Shown one piece after another: positions 27,063 through 35,838 of a stretch of DNA of 64,000 nt. Under the pieces are notes generated by a model, which searched no databases, had not been told where the DNA came from, and saw nothing but the letters and a program-made list of their open reading frames with translations. The DNA is from Amycolatopsis roodepoortensis. GTDB lineage: Bacteria; Actinomycetota; Actinomycetes; Mycobacteriales; Pseudonocardiaceae. The translations under genes were made by a program, and so were the position numbers. Numbering within the stretch: position 1 is the first letter of the stretch; the number at the start of each line of letters is the position of its first letter. The stretch spans positions 1,426,001-1,490,000 of the forward strand of contig NZ_JADBEJ010000001.1 of NCBI RefSeq assembly GCF_014873915.1, read 5' to 3'.

Positions 27063-27902
27063 ATGACGAAGGGAGAGTGGTCAGGAGTGACCAGTCACAG
27101 CCACGTCGGAACGGCGGTGCGGCTCAACCGGCTTTCCCGCTTTCGCGACGGACGTTTTCTCTTCATCCCCCTGGACCATTCTGTCTCGGATGGTCCGATC
27201 GCCGACGCGGCCCCCTTCCGTGATCTGGTGCGGTCACTGATCGCCGGCGGCGCCGACGCGCTGGTCGTACACCGGGGGAGGGCACGGTCGCTGCCGCCCT
27301 CGCTGCTGGCGGAGTGCCCGGTGATCATGCATATGAGCGCGAGCACCGCCCAAGGCCGCGATCCGGACGAAAAGGTGCTGGTCGCCGACGTCGAGGACGC
27401 CGTCCGGCTGGGGGCCGACGCGGTGAGCGTGCACGTCAACATCGGCTCGGACACCGAGGCGGCCCAGCTCGCCGATCTGGGTGCGGTGGCGGCGCGCTGC
27501 GATCAGTGGGGCCTGCCGCTGTTGGCGATGATCTACCCCCGCGGCCCCCGGGTGGACAACCCGCACGAGGTCACGCTCCTGCGCCATGTCGTCAACATCG
27601 CCGCCGACCTTGGCGCCGACCTGGTCAAGACGACCTGGTGCGACCCGGCCGAGGAGATGGCCGCGGTGGTAGCCGGCAGCCCCATCCCGGTCCTGGTGGC
27701 AGGCGGCCCTGGCCGCGGCGCCGACCTGGTTGCCTACGGGCAGGCGGCGATGGCGGCCGGGTGCAGTGGCCTGGCGATCGGCCGCCGGGTCTTCCAGCAC
27801 CCGCAGCCGGGCGTGATGGTCCGGCGGCTCGCCGAGGTGGTGCATCAGGACATGGGCAATTCCCTTACCGATCCGCTACGAGCATTGGCAGGTTCTTCGT
27901 GA
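27063..27902 (+). CDS. 2-amino-3,7-dideoxy-D-threo-hept-6-ulosonate synthase-like aldolase (GriI family)
   Basis: 279 residues. DhnA/MJ0400-type class I aldolase. Visible catalytic residues: Asp38 in PLDHSVSDGP, Tyr158 in MIYPRGP and the Schiff-base Lys189 in DLVKTTW. In grixazone biosynthesis GriI joins aspartate semialdehyde and a dihydroxyacetone phosphate unit to a C7 aminosugar acid, which GriH aromatises to 3-amino-4-hydroxybenzoate. The adjacent gene is GriH-like and overlaps by 4 bp (GTGA), so this pair very likely makes that acid. First gene of the biosynthetic operon. Confidence 0.88.
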   Translation: MTKGEWSGVTSHSHVGTAVRLNRLSRFRDGRFLFIPLDHSVSDGPIADAAPFRDLVRSLIAGGADALVVHRGRARSLPPSLLAECPVIMHMSASTAQGRDPDEKVLVADVEDAVRLGADAVSVHVNIGSDTEAAQLADLGAVAARCDQWGLPLLAMIYPRGPRVDNPHEVTLLRHVVNIAADLGADLVKTTWCDPAEEMAAVVAGSPIPVLVAGGPGRGADLVAYGQAAMAAGCSGLAIGRRVFQHPQPGVMVRRLAEVVHQDMGNSLTDPLRALAGSS

Positions 27903-29026
27903 AATTCGCATGGATCGATCTTCGTTCGCTGACCGGACAGCGGCGTGACGCCGTGGTGGACGCCGCGGTGCACGCCCGGGTGGACGCGGTGGTCGACGAC
28001 AAGCCCGACGTGCTGGCCACCCTGCCGCCGACAGTGCGGAAGGTACTGGTGGGCCCGATGCCCGCCGACACGGGCTCTGTGGTGGTCGAACACAACCCGG
28101 TCGCCGACGTGCTCGTCTGTGAGATCAGCTCGACCGCGGAGCTGGACCGGCTGAAGTCCTTGCGTGGCACGGCCGAACAGCAGCTCGGCGCGTATGTCTA
28201 CATCACCGACGACGCCTCGCTGCAGCTGGCCTGCGCGGCAGCCATGGTCCTGCCCTACACCGTGGTCCGCTTCCGTGACCCCACCAAGATCCCGCTGGAG
28301 ATCGTGATCGCCGCGGCCGACAAGAGCCCCGGTGTGCTCATCTGCGCGGCCGAGGACGTGGCCGAGGCCGAGATCATCCTGGACGTGCTGGAGAAGGGCT
28401 CCGAAGGCGTGCTGCTCGCGTCGGGCGAGGTCGAAGAGGTCTTCGCGTTGGAACGCTTGCTGCGTAGCGAAACCCCGCAGCTCGCCCTGACCAAGCTGAC
28501 GGTCGAGTCGATCGAGCACAGCGGTCTCGGCGACCGGGTCTGCGTGGACACCTGCACCCATTTCGAGAAGGACGAAGGCATCCTGGTCGGTTCGTACGCG
28601 CACGGTTTCATCTTGTGTGCCAGCGAAACCCACCCGCTGCCCTATATGCCGACCCGGCCGTTCCGGGTCAACGCGGGCGCGCTGCACTCGTACGCGGTCG
28701 GTCTGGACAACCGCACCAACTACCTCAGCGAGCTGCAAGCCGGAAGCACTGTGCTGGCGGTCGCCGCGGACGGGCGGACCCGGCGCGTCGTGGTGGGCCG
28801 GGTGAAGCTGGAATCCCGCCCGCTGCTCACCATCAAAACGGTGTCCGAGGACGGCCACTCGGTGAGCCTGATCGTGCAGGACGACTGGCATGTCCGCGTG
28901 CTGGGTCCGGGCGGCGCCGTGCTCAACGTGACCGAGCTGAAACCAGGCGACCACGTGCTCGGCTATCTCGCCACCGACAAGCGTCACGTCGGCTGGCCAG
29001 TCGGCGAGTTCTGCATCGAGAAGTAG
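27899..29026 (+). CDS. 3-dehydroquinate synthase II family enzyme (GriH-like)
   Basis: 375 residues; GTG start (MKFAWIDLRS) overlapping the previous stop. The MJ1249/GriH family pattern is clear: LEKGSEGVLL, THFEKDEGILVGSYAHGF and VNAGALHSYA. In archaea this family makes dehydroquinate; in actinomycetes with a GriI partner it closes the ring to 3-amino-4-hydroxybenzoate. Gene pairing supports the latter here. Confidence 0.88.
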   Translation: MKFAWIDLRSLTGQRRDAVVDAAVHARVDAVVDDKPDVLATLPPTVRKVLVGPMPADTGSVVVEHNPVADVLVCEISSTAELDRLKSLRGTAEQQLGAYVYITDDASLQLACAAAMVLPYTVVRFRDPTKIPLEIVIAAADKSPGVLICAAEDVAEAEIILDVLEKGSEGVLLASGEVEEVFALERLLRSETPQLALTKLTVESIEHSGLGDRVCVDTCTHFEKDEGILVGSYAHGFILCASETHPLPYMPTRPFRVNAGALHSYAVGLDNRTNYLSELQAGSTVLAVAADGRTRRVVVGRVKLESRPLLTIKTVSEDGHSVSLIVQDDWHVRVLGPGGAVLNVTELKPGDHVLGYLATDKRHVGWPVGEFCIEK

Positions 29027-29051
29027 GCGCCACGCGGGGGATGGGACGATC

Positions 29052-30545
29052 GTGGATACCGAACACTGGTGGGGATCTCCGCTGCTGAACCGCTGGCCTT
29101 CCGACGCCGTCTGGGCGTCCGGCAGCCGGGACGTGTCGTACGGCGAGCTGCGCGAGCGGGTGGCGCAACTGGTCAACGTGTTCGGTATCGCGGGTATCGG
29201 GCCGGGCAGCACGGTGGTGTTGCGGCTGTTGCCCAGCCTGACCCTGTTGTGGGCGCTGTTCGCGCTGTGGTCGCGGGGAGCACAGGTGATCCTGGTCGAT
29301 CCGCGGCTGACCCGCGAGCAGGTCGGCAGGCTGGTGGAGTTCTGCCAGCCGCAGCACCATCTCAGCTCGGGCGGGGCGAATTCCGCGATCGTGCCGTTCC
29401 ACTCCGAGTGCGAGGTCGTCATCGAGCCGCGCCGCAAGGGGCTGCCGGCGCAGACGGAGCACTGCCTGGTGCAGCTCACCTCCGGAACCACCGGCAAGCC
29501 GAGGGTGGTGGCTCGAACCGCCGAGTCCCTGCTGGACGAGATCGACCGATTCGGTGGCATCCCGCACATGCCCCGACGCGGTGAGCGGCTCCTCCTGCTC
29601 AGCTCACTGGTGCATCCGTTCGGCCTGGTCGGCGGTGTCCTGCACGCGATGCGGGCAGGCGTGGGGCTGGTTTTCGGGCAGAGCTACCGGCCTGACGAGA
29701 TCCTCCGGACCCTGTCCACTTCGGCGGCCGAGGCGGTGTTCGGCACGCCGTGGCATTTGTCGCTGCTCAACCGGGTCGAGCAGGTGCCGGAGCTGCCGGG
29801 GTTCCGGCTCGCGGTGTCCAGCGGGGAGATCCTGCCTCCTCGGCTGTCCGACCAGTTCGAGCGACGCTTCGGCGTGCGCATCGGCCAGGCGTACGGCACC
29901 ACCGAGGTCGGCATCATCGCCGCCGATCTGGCCGGGAACTGGCCACCGCCATCGGTGGGCAGGCCCGCCCCCGGGGTGGACATCCAGCTGCACGACGGTG
30001 AGCTCTGGGTCCGTACGGCACAAACCCCGTACCTGCGGAACCTGCTGGACGCGGGAGCGGACGCAACACCGTCCCGCTATGCCGACGGGTGGCTGAACAC
30101 CCACGACAGGTGCGATTTCGACCCGGCCACCGGTGTGCTGCGGCTGCACGGCCGCGGCGATTCCACCGTCTCCGTCGGAATCGGCGAGATGCACCTGAGC
30201 CAGATCGAGGCGAAGCTGCGGACCCACGCCGAGGTCGCCGAGGTGGTCGTGGTCGCCGAACCGGCGCTGGAGCTCCACATCGGCACGGCGGGCGCGGTCA
30301 GTGAAGCGGAGCTGGCCCGCTGGTGCAGTGACCACATCGGACTGCACATCTCGCCGGACGACGTCTACCTGGTTCCGGAGATCCCCCGTACCCACAACGG
30401 AAAACTGGTCCGAAGCAGGGAAATGCTCTATGCCGCCTACGCTTCGCGATCCCGGTTCCGCCGCTGGCACGCCGCCCGACGCCGGGCGCGGACCGCATCA
30501 CCCGACAGCACCGAGCGAACCAGTCCATCAGGGCTTGAGGAGTGA
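29052..30545 (+). CDS. AMP-forming acid ligase, ANL superfamily
   Basis: 497 residues. P-loop LTSGTTGKPRVV, A5-like YGTTEVG and A8-like GWLNTHDRCDF with C-terminal HNGKLVRS Lys (A10). N-terminal half is short and lacks a carrier domain. It should adenylate an aryl or arylpropenoic acid and pass it to CoA or directly to an amine or alcohol. Candidate substrates are 3-amino-4-hydroxybenzoate or the cinnamate/coumarate/beta-amino acid from the MIO enzyme two genes downstream. Confidence 0.82.
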   Translation: MDTEHWWGSPLLNRWPSDAVWASGSRDVSYGELRERVAQLVNVFGIAGIGPGSTVVLRLLPSLTLLWALFALWSRGAQVILVDPRLTREQVGRLVEFCQPQHHLSSGGANSAIVPFHSECEVVIEPRRKGLPAQTEHCLVQLTSGTTGKPRVVARTAESLLDEIDRFGGIPHMPRRGERLLLLSSLVHPFGLVGGVLHAMRAGVGLVFGQSYRPDEILRTLSTSAAEAVFGTPWHLSLLNRVEQVPELPGFRLAVSSGEILPPRLSDQFERRFGVRIGQAYGTTEVGIIAADLAGNWPPPSVGRPAPGVDIQLHDGELWVRTAQTPYLRNLLDAGADATPSRYADGWLNTHDRCDFDPATGVLRLHGRGDSTVSVGIGEMHLSQIEAKLRTHAEVAEVVVVAEPALELHIGTAGAVSEAELARWCSDHIGLHISPDDVYLVPEIPRTHNGKLVRSREMLYAAYASRSRFRRWHAARRRARTASPDSTERTSPSGLEE

Positions 30546-30553
30546 CACCAACG

Positions 30554-31639
30554 ATGGCCACCTACATCTGTCTCACCCGCGAAGGAGCCGAGGAGTCCGA
30601 TCTTCGTGAACTGGCCGACCGGATCACCGCGTTGGGCGGCACGCTGGAGACCCGTTCCGCAGGCGGGCGCACCTTGCTGATCACCAAGGCGGATTCCGCG
30701 GTCGTGCTCGAAGCCGAGCTGACCCGCAGCGCCCAGGTGGCCAGGATCTTCGACGGCGACCGGCCCCATCCACTCGCGGGTCGCGAGGCCTGTCCGGAGC
30801 GGACCGTCGTGGACATCGGCGGAGTGCGGATCGGTGGCGGTCGGCCGGTGCTGATCGCCGGCCCCTGCTCCGCGGAAAACCCTGATGTGCTGATGGAGGC
30901 CGCCGCGGCGGTCAAGGCCTCGGGTGCGTCGATGCTGCGAGTCGGCATCTTCAAACCGCGGACCTCGCCGTACAGCTACCAGGGGCTCGGCCGCGACGGC
31001 CTGTCCGCGCTGCGGGACGCCCGCCAGGAGTTCGGTCTCCCGATCGTAAGCGAGGTGATGAGCGTCCGTGATCTGGACGCGGTCGCCGATTCGGTGGATC
31101 TGATGCAGGTGGGCGCCCGCAACATGCAGAACTACTCGCTGCTGGTCGAGATCGGCCGCACCGGGAGGCCGGTGCTGCTCAAACGCGGAATGGCGGCCAC
31201 TGTGGCGGATTGGCTCAACGCTGCCGAATACCTGCTCGCCTACGGTTGCCGTGACGTGGTCCTGTGCGAGCGGGGCATCCGGACCTTCGAGCGCACCACT
31301 CGGTTCACCCTGGACCTCAATGCGGTCCCGGTGGTGAAGGAGCTGTCGCATCTGCCGGTGATCGTCGACCCCAGCCACGGCACCGGAGCCAGCCGCTATG
31401 TCGCGCCGATGTCCGCCGCGGCGATCGCGGCGGGCGCCGACGGGCTGATCGTCGAGGTCCACCCCCGCCCGGACGAAGCGCTTTCGGACGGCGACCAGTC
31501 GCTGGACTTCGAGCAGTTCCACGCACTCAGCGCCCATGTCGGCAGGATCGCCGGCGCGCTGGACACCGGACTGGCTGCCGCTCCCGAGTCGCTCATGGCC
31601 GGTTCTCTGCCCACCAGGAACAGCAGGGCCCATGACTGA
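30554..31639 (+). CDS. 3-deoxy-7-phosphoheptulonate (DAHP) synthase, class I-beta
   Basis: 361 residues from ATG 30554 (GAGGAG 12 bp upstream); a GTG at 30542 would overlap the previous stop. Residues 1-70 form a ferredoxin-like regulatory domain, then the TIM barrel with [39 protein letters not shown] and VDPSHGTG. A cluster copy of the first shikimate enzyme raises flux to phenylalanine and tyrosine, the substrates of the MIO enzyme that follows with an 8-bp overlap. Confidence 0.9.
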   Translation: MATYICLTREGAEESDLRELADRITALGGTLETRSAGGRTLLITKADSAVVLEAELTRSAQVARIFDGDRPHPLAGREACPERTVVDIGGVRIGGGRPVLIAGPCSAENPDVLMEAAAAVKASGASMLRVGIFKPRTSPYSYQGLGRDGLSALRDARQEFGLPIVSEVMSVRDLDAVADSVDLMQVGARNMQNYSLLVEIGRTGRPVLLKRGMAATVADWLNAAEYLLAYGCRDVVLCERGIRTFERTTRFTLDLNAVPVVKELSHLPVIVDPSHGTGASRYVAPMSAAAIAAGADGLIVEVHPRPDEALSDGDQSLDFEQFHALSAHVGRIAGALDTGLAAAPESLMAGSLPTRNSRAHD

Positions 31640-33278
31640 GACGGTTTCTCCCGAGTCCTTCGTTGACAGTGACGTGGCCGGGCTCGTCCTGGACGGCGAC
31701 TCGCTGACGATCGAGGACGTGGTGCGGATCGCGCGGGCGGGGGAGCTGCCGGTGCCGGTGGACATCGACCCCGTCGCCGTGTCCGGGATGGACGCCTCAG
31801 TCCGGCTCAAACAGAAGCTCATCGACAAGGAGATCCCGATCTACGGGGTCACCACCGGGTTCGGCGACAGCTGCATCCGGCAGATCTCCCCGGACAAGGC
31901 GCCGGAACTACAGCGGAACCTCGTGCTGTACCACCTCAACGGGGTGGGGCCGATCGCGTCCGCCGACGTGGTCAGGGCGACCATGCTGATCCGCGCCAAC
32001 TGCCTGGTCCGCGGGCCGTCGGCGATCCGCCCGCACACCGTGCGGTCGTTGCTCGGGCTGCTCTCCGCCGACGTGGTGCCCGCCATTCCGGAACGCGGCT
32101 CGCTCGGCGCCAGCGGTGATCTGGTCCCGCTCTGCTACGTGGCGGCCGCCTTGATCGGAGAAGGGGAGGTGCGTCACCGCGGCCGGACCCGCCCCGCGCT
32201 GGACGCGCTGGCGGATGCCGGTGTCGCCCCGGTCGAACTCGCGGCCAAGGAAGGTTTGGCCCTGGTGAACGGAACCGCGTTCACCTCCGCCTTCGCGACA
32301 CTGGCGTTGTGGGACGCGCGGGAGATCGCCTTCGCGGCGGATGTGGCGACCGCGATGACCTGTGAGGCGCTCGGCGGCAGCGCCTCACACTTCCATCCTT
32401 TCTTGCACCGGGCGAAACCACATCCGGGTCAGCGCACCAGCGCGGCCCTGATCCGCGAGCTGCTCGACGGGTCCGCGCTCACCACCGACTACCGGCAGAT
32501 CGTGTCGGAGGAGGAAGCGCTGGACGGCCGTGGTTTCACCGAGCTCCGGGCCCGGATCCAGGACAAGTACTCGGTCCGGTGCGCACCTCATGTGACGGGA
32601 ATGCTCCGCGACACCCTGGAGTGGGCGGATCGCTGGATCGAGATCGAGATCAATTCGTCCACCGACAACCCGCTGTTCGACGAGGAGAACGAAGAGGTAC
32701 ACAACGGCGGGAACTTCTACGCGGGGCATGTCGGGCAGGCCATGGACAGCCTGAAGATCGCCGTGGCGAACGTCGCCGATCTGCTGGACCGGCAGCTGGC
32801 ACTGGTCGTGGACGAGAAGTTCAACGGCGGGCTGCCGCCGAACCTGGTGCGGCCCAGGGAGGCCGCCGACCACGACGCCGGGCTGCACCACGGTTTCAAG
32901 GGTATGCAGATCGCGGCCTCGGCGGTGACCGCCGAGGCGCTGAAAACCACCTCGGCGGCGACCGCGTTCTCCCGGTCCACCGAGGCGCACAACCAGGACA
33001 AGGTCAGCATGGGCACGATCGCGGCACGGGACGCCCGCACCGTGGTCGAGCTGACCAGGGACGTGGCCGCCATCCATCTGCTGGCGCTGGCGCAGGCGAT
33101 CGAGCTGCGCGGGGTGCGCCTCGCCTCGACCGCGAGCCGCCGGGTGCACGAGCTGATACGTGCGCAGGCACCGTTCGTCGATCGGGACCGGCGGATGGAC
33201 GGCGACATCCGCCGGGTCGCCGAGCTGATCCGATCCGGCGCGCTGCGAGCCGTCGCCGCCGGACAACCGAGCGAATAG
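31632..33278 (+). CDS. MIO-type aromatic amino acid ammonia-lyase or 2,3-aminomutase
   Basis: 548 residues. The MIO prosthetic group forms from Ala160-Ser161-Gly162 in SLGASGDLVPL; the catalytic Tyr71 is in YGVTTGFGDS; YSVRCAPHV and NSSTDNPLF complete the active site. At the residue pair that separates Phe (FL) from Tyr (HL) lyases this protein has Tyr100-His101 (NLVLYHLNGVG), so substrate cannot be assigned. Product is expected to be cinnamate, coumarate or a beta-amino acid. The ATG overlaps the DAHP synthase stop by 8 bp, showing tight coupling of supply and use. Confidence 0.85.
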   Translation: MTETVSPESFVDSDVAGLVLDGDSLTIEDVVRIARAGELPVPVDIDPVAVSGMDASVRLKQKLIDKEIPIYGVTTGFGDSCIRQISPDKAPELQRNLVLYHLNGVGPIASADVVRATMLIRANCLVRGPSAIRPHTVRSLLGLLSADVVPAIPERGSLGASGDLVPLCYVAAALIGEGEVRHRGRTRPALDALADAGVAPVELAAKEGLALVNGTAFTSAFATLALWDAREIAFAADVATAMTCEALGGSASHFHPFLHRAKPHPGQRTSAALIRELLDGSALTTDYRQIVSEEEALDGRGFTELRARIQDKYSVRCAPHVTGMLRDTLEWADRWIEIEINSSTDNPLFDEENEEVHNGGNFYAGHVGQAMDSLKIAVANVADLLDRQLALVVDEKFNGGLPPNLVRPREAADHDAGLHHGFKGMQIAASAVTAEALKTTSAATAFSRSTEAHNQDKVSMGTIAARDARTVVELTRDVAAIHLLALAQAIELRGVRLASTASRRVHELIRAQAPFVDRDRRMDGDIRRVAELIRSGALRAVAAGQPSE

Positions 33279-33288
33279 AGGAGTTTCC

Positions 33289-34722
33289 ATGCTATTGCTA
33301 CGTGACGACCGCGCTCGCGCGGAATGCGCCTCCCTGCAACAGCAACACACCGAGCTGGTCGGCGCGGTCCATCGTGGCGAGGCGGATCTGGCCCGAGTGC
33401 AGTCGGACAAGCTGTTCGCCACGATGCGGGCGGCGCTCGGCTCGCGGATGTACGACTCGATGATCCCGCCCGAAGTGCGTGAGGTGCTGGCCAGTGGCAG
33501 AGTGCCCGGCGGCACGGAGATCCACGCCTTGTTCGACAAGCTGCCGTTTCTCGGCAAACAGGAACTCGGCGAACGCGGGCGCTCGGCGTTCACCCGCTCG
33601 GTGTCGGAGTTCCTGCACTACTACGAATCCTCCGGAACCACGGGCAGTCCGTCCGCCGCGCCGAAAGCGATCGACGACCTCGTGGTCAACACCATCAACA
33701 TCGGTGAGATGTGGGGGCGGTTCCTGCGGCCGGAGGACGTGGGGCTGATTCTGATCAACGCGCCGTTCGCCCCGGCCGCCTACCAGTTCGAGAAAATCCT
33801 CGAATACCTCCAGGTGATGTCCTTCCGGCCGTGGGTGGACAACATCACCGGCGACTACACCCGGGTACTCCGGCTGGTCGAGGAACTGGAGGCGAACGTC
33901 TTCATCGGCCCGCCTTCCCGTCTGCTGGAAATGGTGCAGTTCGCGTACCGCAAGGGATTGCCCGCGCCGCGGTTCGACCGGTTGTTACTGATGGCCGAGC
34001 AGACCGGGGAGAGTTTCGTCCGGCACCTGGAGCGGCTGACCGGCGCGACGGCGTACGTCGCCTCCTACGGTTCGTCCGAGACGGGCACGCCGGCGGTCAC
34101 CTGCGGGCACCGCAAGCTGCATCTGCAACCGCAGAGCTTCCTGCTGGAACTCGTCGACGACGCGGGCGTGCGCAGGGTGACCGGCGCCGCCGACCGCGGC
34201 GAGCTGGTGATCACCACCCTGGACATGCCCGCCCGGCCGCTGTTGCGCTACCGCACCGGTGACCTGGTGGAGATCGACGACACCCCGTGCCCGTGCGGTC
34301 TCTCGCTGCCCGTGCTGAACACCCTCGGCCGCTCGCAGGACCTGCTGGTGCTGGAGGAGAACGGCATCCGGCAGGGTGATCTCGAAGCGGCGCTGTGGGC
34401 GGACGAACCGGTCGGCGGCACGGTGTTCAACTACATGATGGTGGTCAAGAACCACCGGGTCCTCGTGCTGGTCACCACCGACGGCGACGGCAGTGACGAG
34501 TGGAGCGCCGGGCTGGCCGGGAAACTGCGGCCGCTCTTCGGTTCCTACGAGGTGCTGGTGCGCGCGGTGCCGACCCTGCCACCGCTGGCCTCGCTCGGCC
34601 AGTACCTCGGCTGGAAGCTGTCACGGGTACTGGACCTCAACGAGGAACGCAACTGGGGCCGGCTCCCCGAGCCGATCCTGGCCATCGTCCAGGCCACCCT
34701 GCTCGAAGTCGCCGAACGCTGA
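33289..34722 (+). CDS. Phenylacetate-CoA-ligase-like AMP-forming enzyme
   Basis: 477 residues, AGGAG before the ATG. PaaK-like: P-loop YYESSGTTGSP, SYGSSETGTPA, RYRTGDLVEIDDTPCPCG (the CPCG zinc-like loop typical of PaaK relatives). Last gene of the plus-strand operon and 10 bp after the MIO gene. It could activate 3-amino-4-hydroxybenzoate or the MIO product; together with the first ligase both partner acids can be activated. A strong terminator follows. Confidence 0.82.
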   Translation: MLLLRDDRARAECASLQQQHTELVGAVHRGEADLARVQSDKLFATMRAALGSRMYDSMIPPEVREVLASGRVPGGTEIHALFDKLPFLGKQELGERGRSAFTRSVSEFLHYYESSGTTGSPSAAPKAIDDLVVNTINIGEMWGRFLRPEDVGLILINAPFAPAAYQFEKILEYLQVMSFRPWVDNITGDYTRVLRLVEELEANVFIGPPSRLLEMVQFAYRKGLPAPRFDRLLLMAEQTGESFVRHLERLTGATAYVASYGSSETGTPAVTCGHRKLHLQPQSFLLELVDDAGVRRVTGAADRGELVITTLDMPARPLLRYRTGDLVEIDDTPCPCGLSLPVLNTLGRSQDLLVLEENGIRQGDLEAALWADEPVGGTVFNYMMVVKNHRVLVLVTTDGDGSDEWSAGLAGKLRPLFGSYEVLVRAVPTLPPLASLGQYLGWKLSRVLDLNEERNWGRLPEPILAIVQATLLEVAER

Positions 34723-34730
34723 CCCCCCCA

Positions 34731-34762
34731 GAGGGGCTCGTGAGTGCACTCACGAGCCCCTC
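34731..34762. terminator. Bidirectional terminator, perfect 32-bp palindrome
   Basis: Arms GAGGGGCTCGTGAGTG and its exact complement, no unpaired centre beyond the hairpin turn, located between the convergent ligase and LLM genes and covering the last codons of the LLM gene. Confidence 0.8.
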
Positions 34763-35775
34763 GTCCTCGTCGGTTCAGGGGCCAGCGCGCGCACGGCCTG
34801 CCGCATACCGTGCAGGCCGGTGCCGTATTCGGGGGCGGGCTGGACCGAGAGGACCGGGGTGGTGACTCCCGCCTCGACATAGGCCCGGACCTGGTCCTGG
34901 CACTGCCCTGGGCTGCCGTGGATGAGCAGATCGTCGATCACCTGGTCCGGCACAGCCGACAGGGCACCGCGGTGGTCGCCCGCCGCCATCGCCGCCTGTG
35001 CCGGGGCGAGCAGTTCCCCACGCCCGAGCCATTCGTGGAAGGCCGCGTAATTGGGCGAGGTGATCACGCCGGTCATGATGCGCCTGCCCAGTTCCCGTGC
35101 GTAGTCCGCGTCGGTGGTCGGGCAGACGAACAGCCTGGCGACCAGTTCCTTGCCGTCCCCGTCCGCGCCGATCGTGGCGACCACCTGTTTGACGTCCGCC
35201 GGGGACAGGAAGTTGATGATGGCGCCGTCGGCCTCACGCACCGCCAGGCGGAGCATGCGCGGGCGCAGTGCCGCGACCATCACCGGAACCTGTCGCGGCG
35301 GAAGGCTCACCTGGAAACGCTCGATGGAGAAGGTGCCGAAGTCGCCGGCGACCACCTGGCCGTCCAGCGCGCGCCGCAGGAACCGCACCATGTCACGGAC
35401 CCGGTCGAAGGGCTGCTCGAACGGAATGCCGTTGATCCGTTCGACGAACATCGGCCCGGACGAGCCGACCCCCAGTACGAACCCGGCGGGCGCCGCGTTC
35501 GCCATGGTGGCCGCCGTCATCGCCAGCAGCGCGGGCCCCCGGGTCTGCACCGGCACGATCGCCGTGCCGATGCGGAGGGAAGGCGCGAAAGCGGTGGCCA
35601 GTGCGAGCGGGGTGAAACCGTCCGCGTGGCCCGCTTCCCCGGACCAGACATCGGTGAAGCCGAGATCCGGAAGTTCGGTCACCAGCTCGCGGTATGCCGA
35701 AAGCGGCACTGTCTCGATGGGCAGCGTGAGACCGTATCGGCGCATCGCGTCCAGCTCCTCGGCGGTTGCCTTCAT
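34750..35775 (-). CDS. LLM-class flavin-dependent oxidoreductase (F420-type)
   Basis: 341 residues. Luciferase-like TIM barrel with YGLTLPIETVPLSAYRE, LRIGTAIVPVQTRGP and FVLGVGSSGP (phosphate-binding). Such enzymes use F420 or FMN for hydride transfer or oxygenation. Last gene of the minus-strand trio P450 / amidotransferase-like / LLM; the gap from the amidotransferase stop is 63 bp. Predicted tailoring enzyme. Confidence 0.82.
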   Translation of the reverse strand: MKATAEELDAMRRYGLTLPIETVPLSAYRELVTELPDLGFTDVWSGEAGHADGFTPLALATAFAPSLRIGTAIVPVQTRGPALLAMTAATMANAAPAGFVLGVGSSGPMFVERINGIPFEQPFDRVRDMVRFLRRALDGQVVAGDFGTFSIERFQVSLPPRQVPVMVAALRPRMLRLAVREADGAIINFLSPADVKQVVATIGADGDGKELVARLFVCPTTDADYARELGRRIMTGVITSPNYAAFHEWLGRGELLAPAQAAMAAGDHRGALSAVPDQVIDDLLIHGSPGQCQDQVRAYVEAGVTTPVLSVQPAPEYGTGLHGMRQAVRALAPEPTRTRGS

Positions 35776-35838
35776 TCGTACGAAACGCAGGCTACGGCCG
35801 TCGCACGGCTGCCGGGATCACGCGAATCCGCCACCCGC

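Noticed and set aside
31632..33278. Histidine ammonia-lyase
   Set aside because: No hut genes nearby, coupled to DAHP synthase and acid ligases, so an aromatic substrate is more likely.
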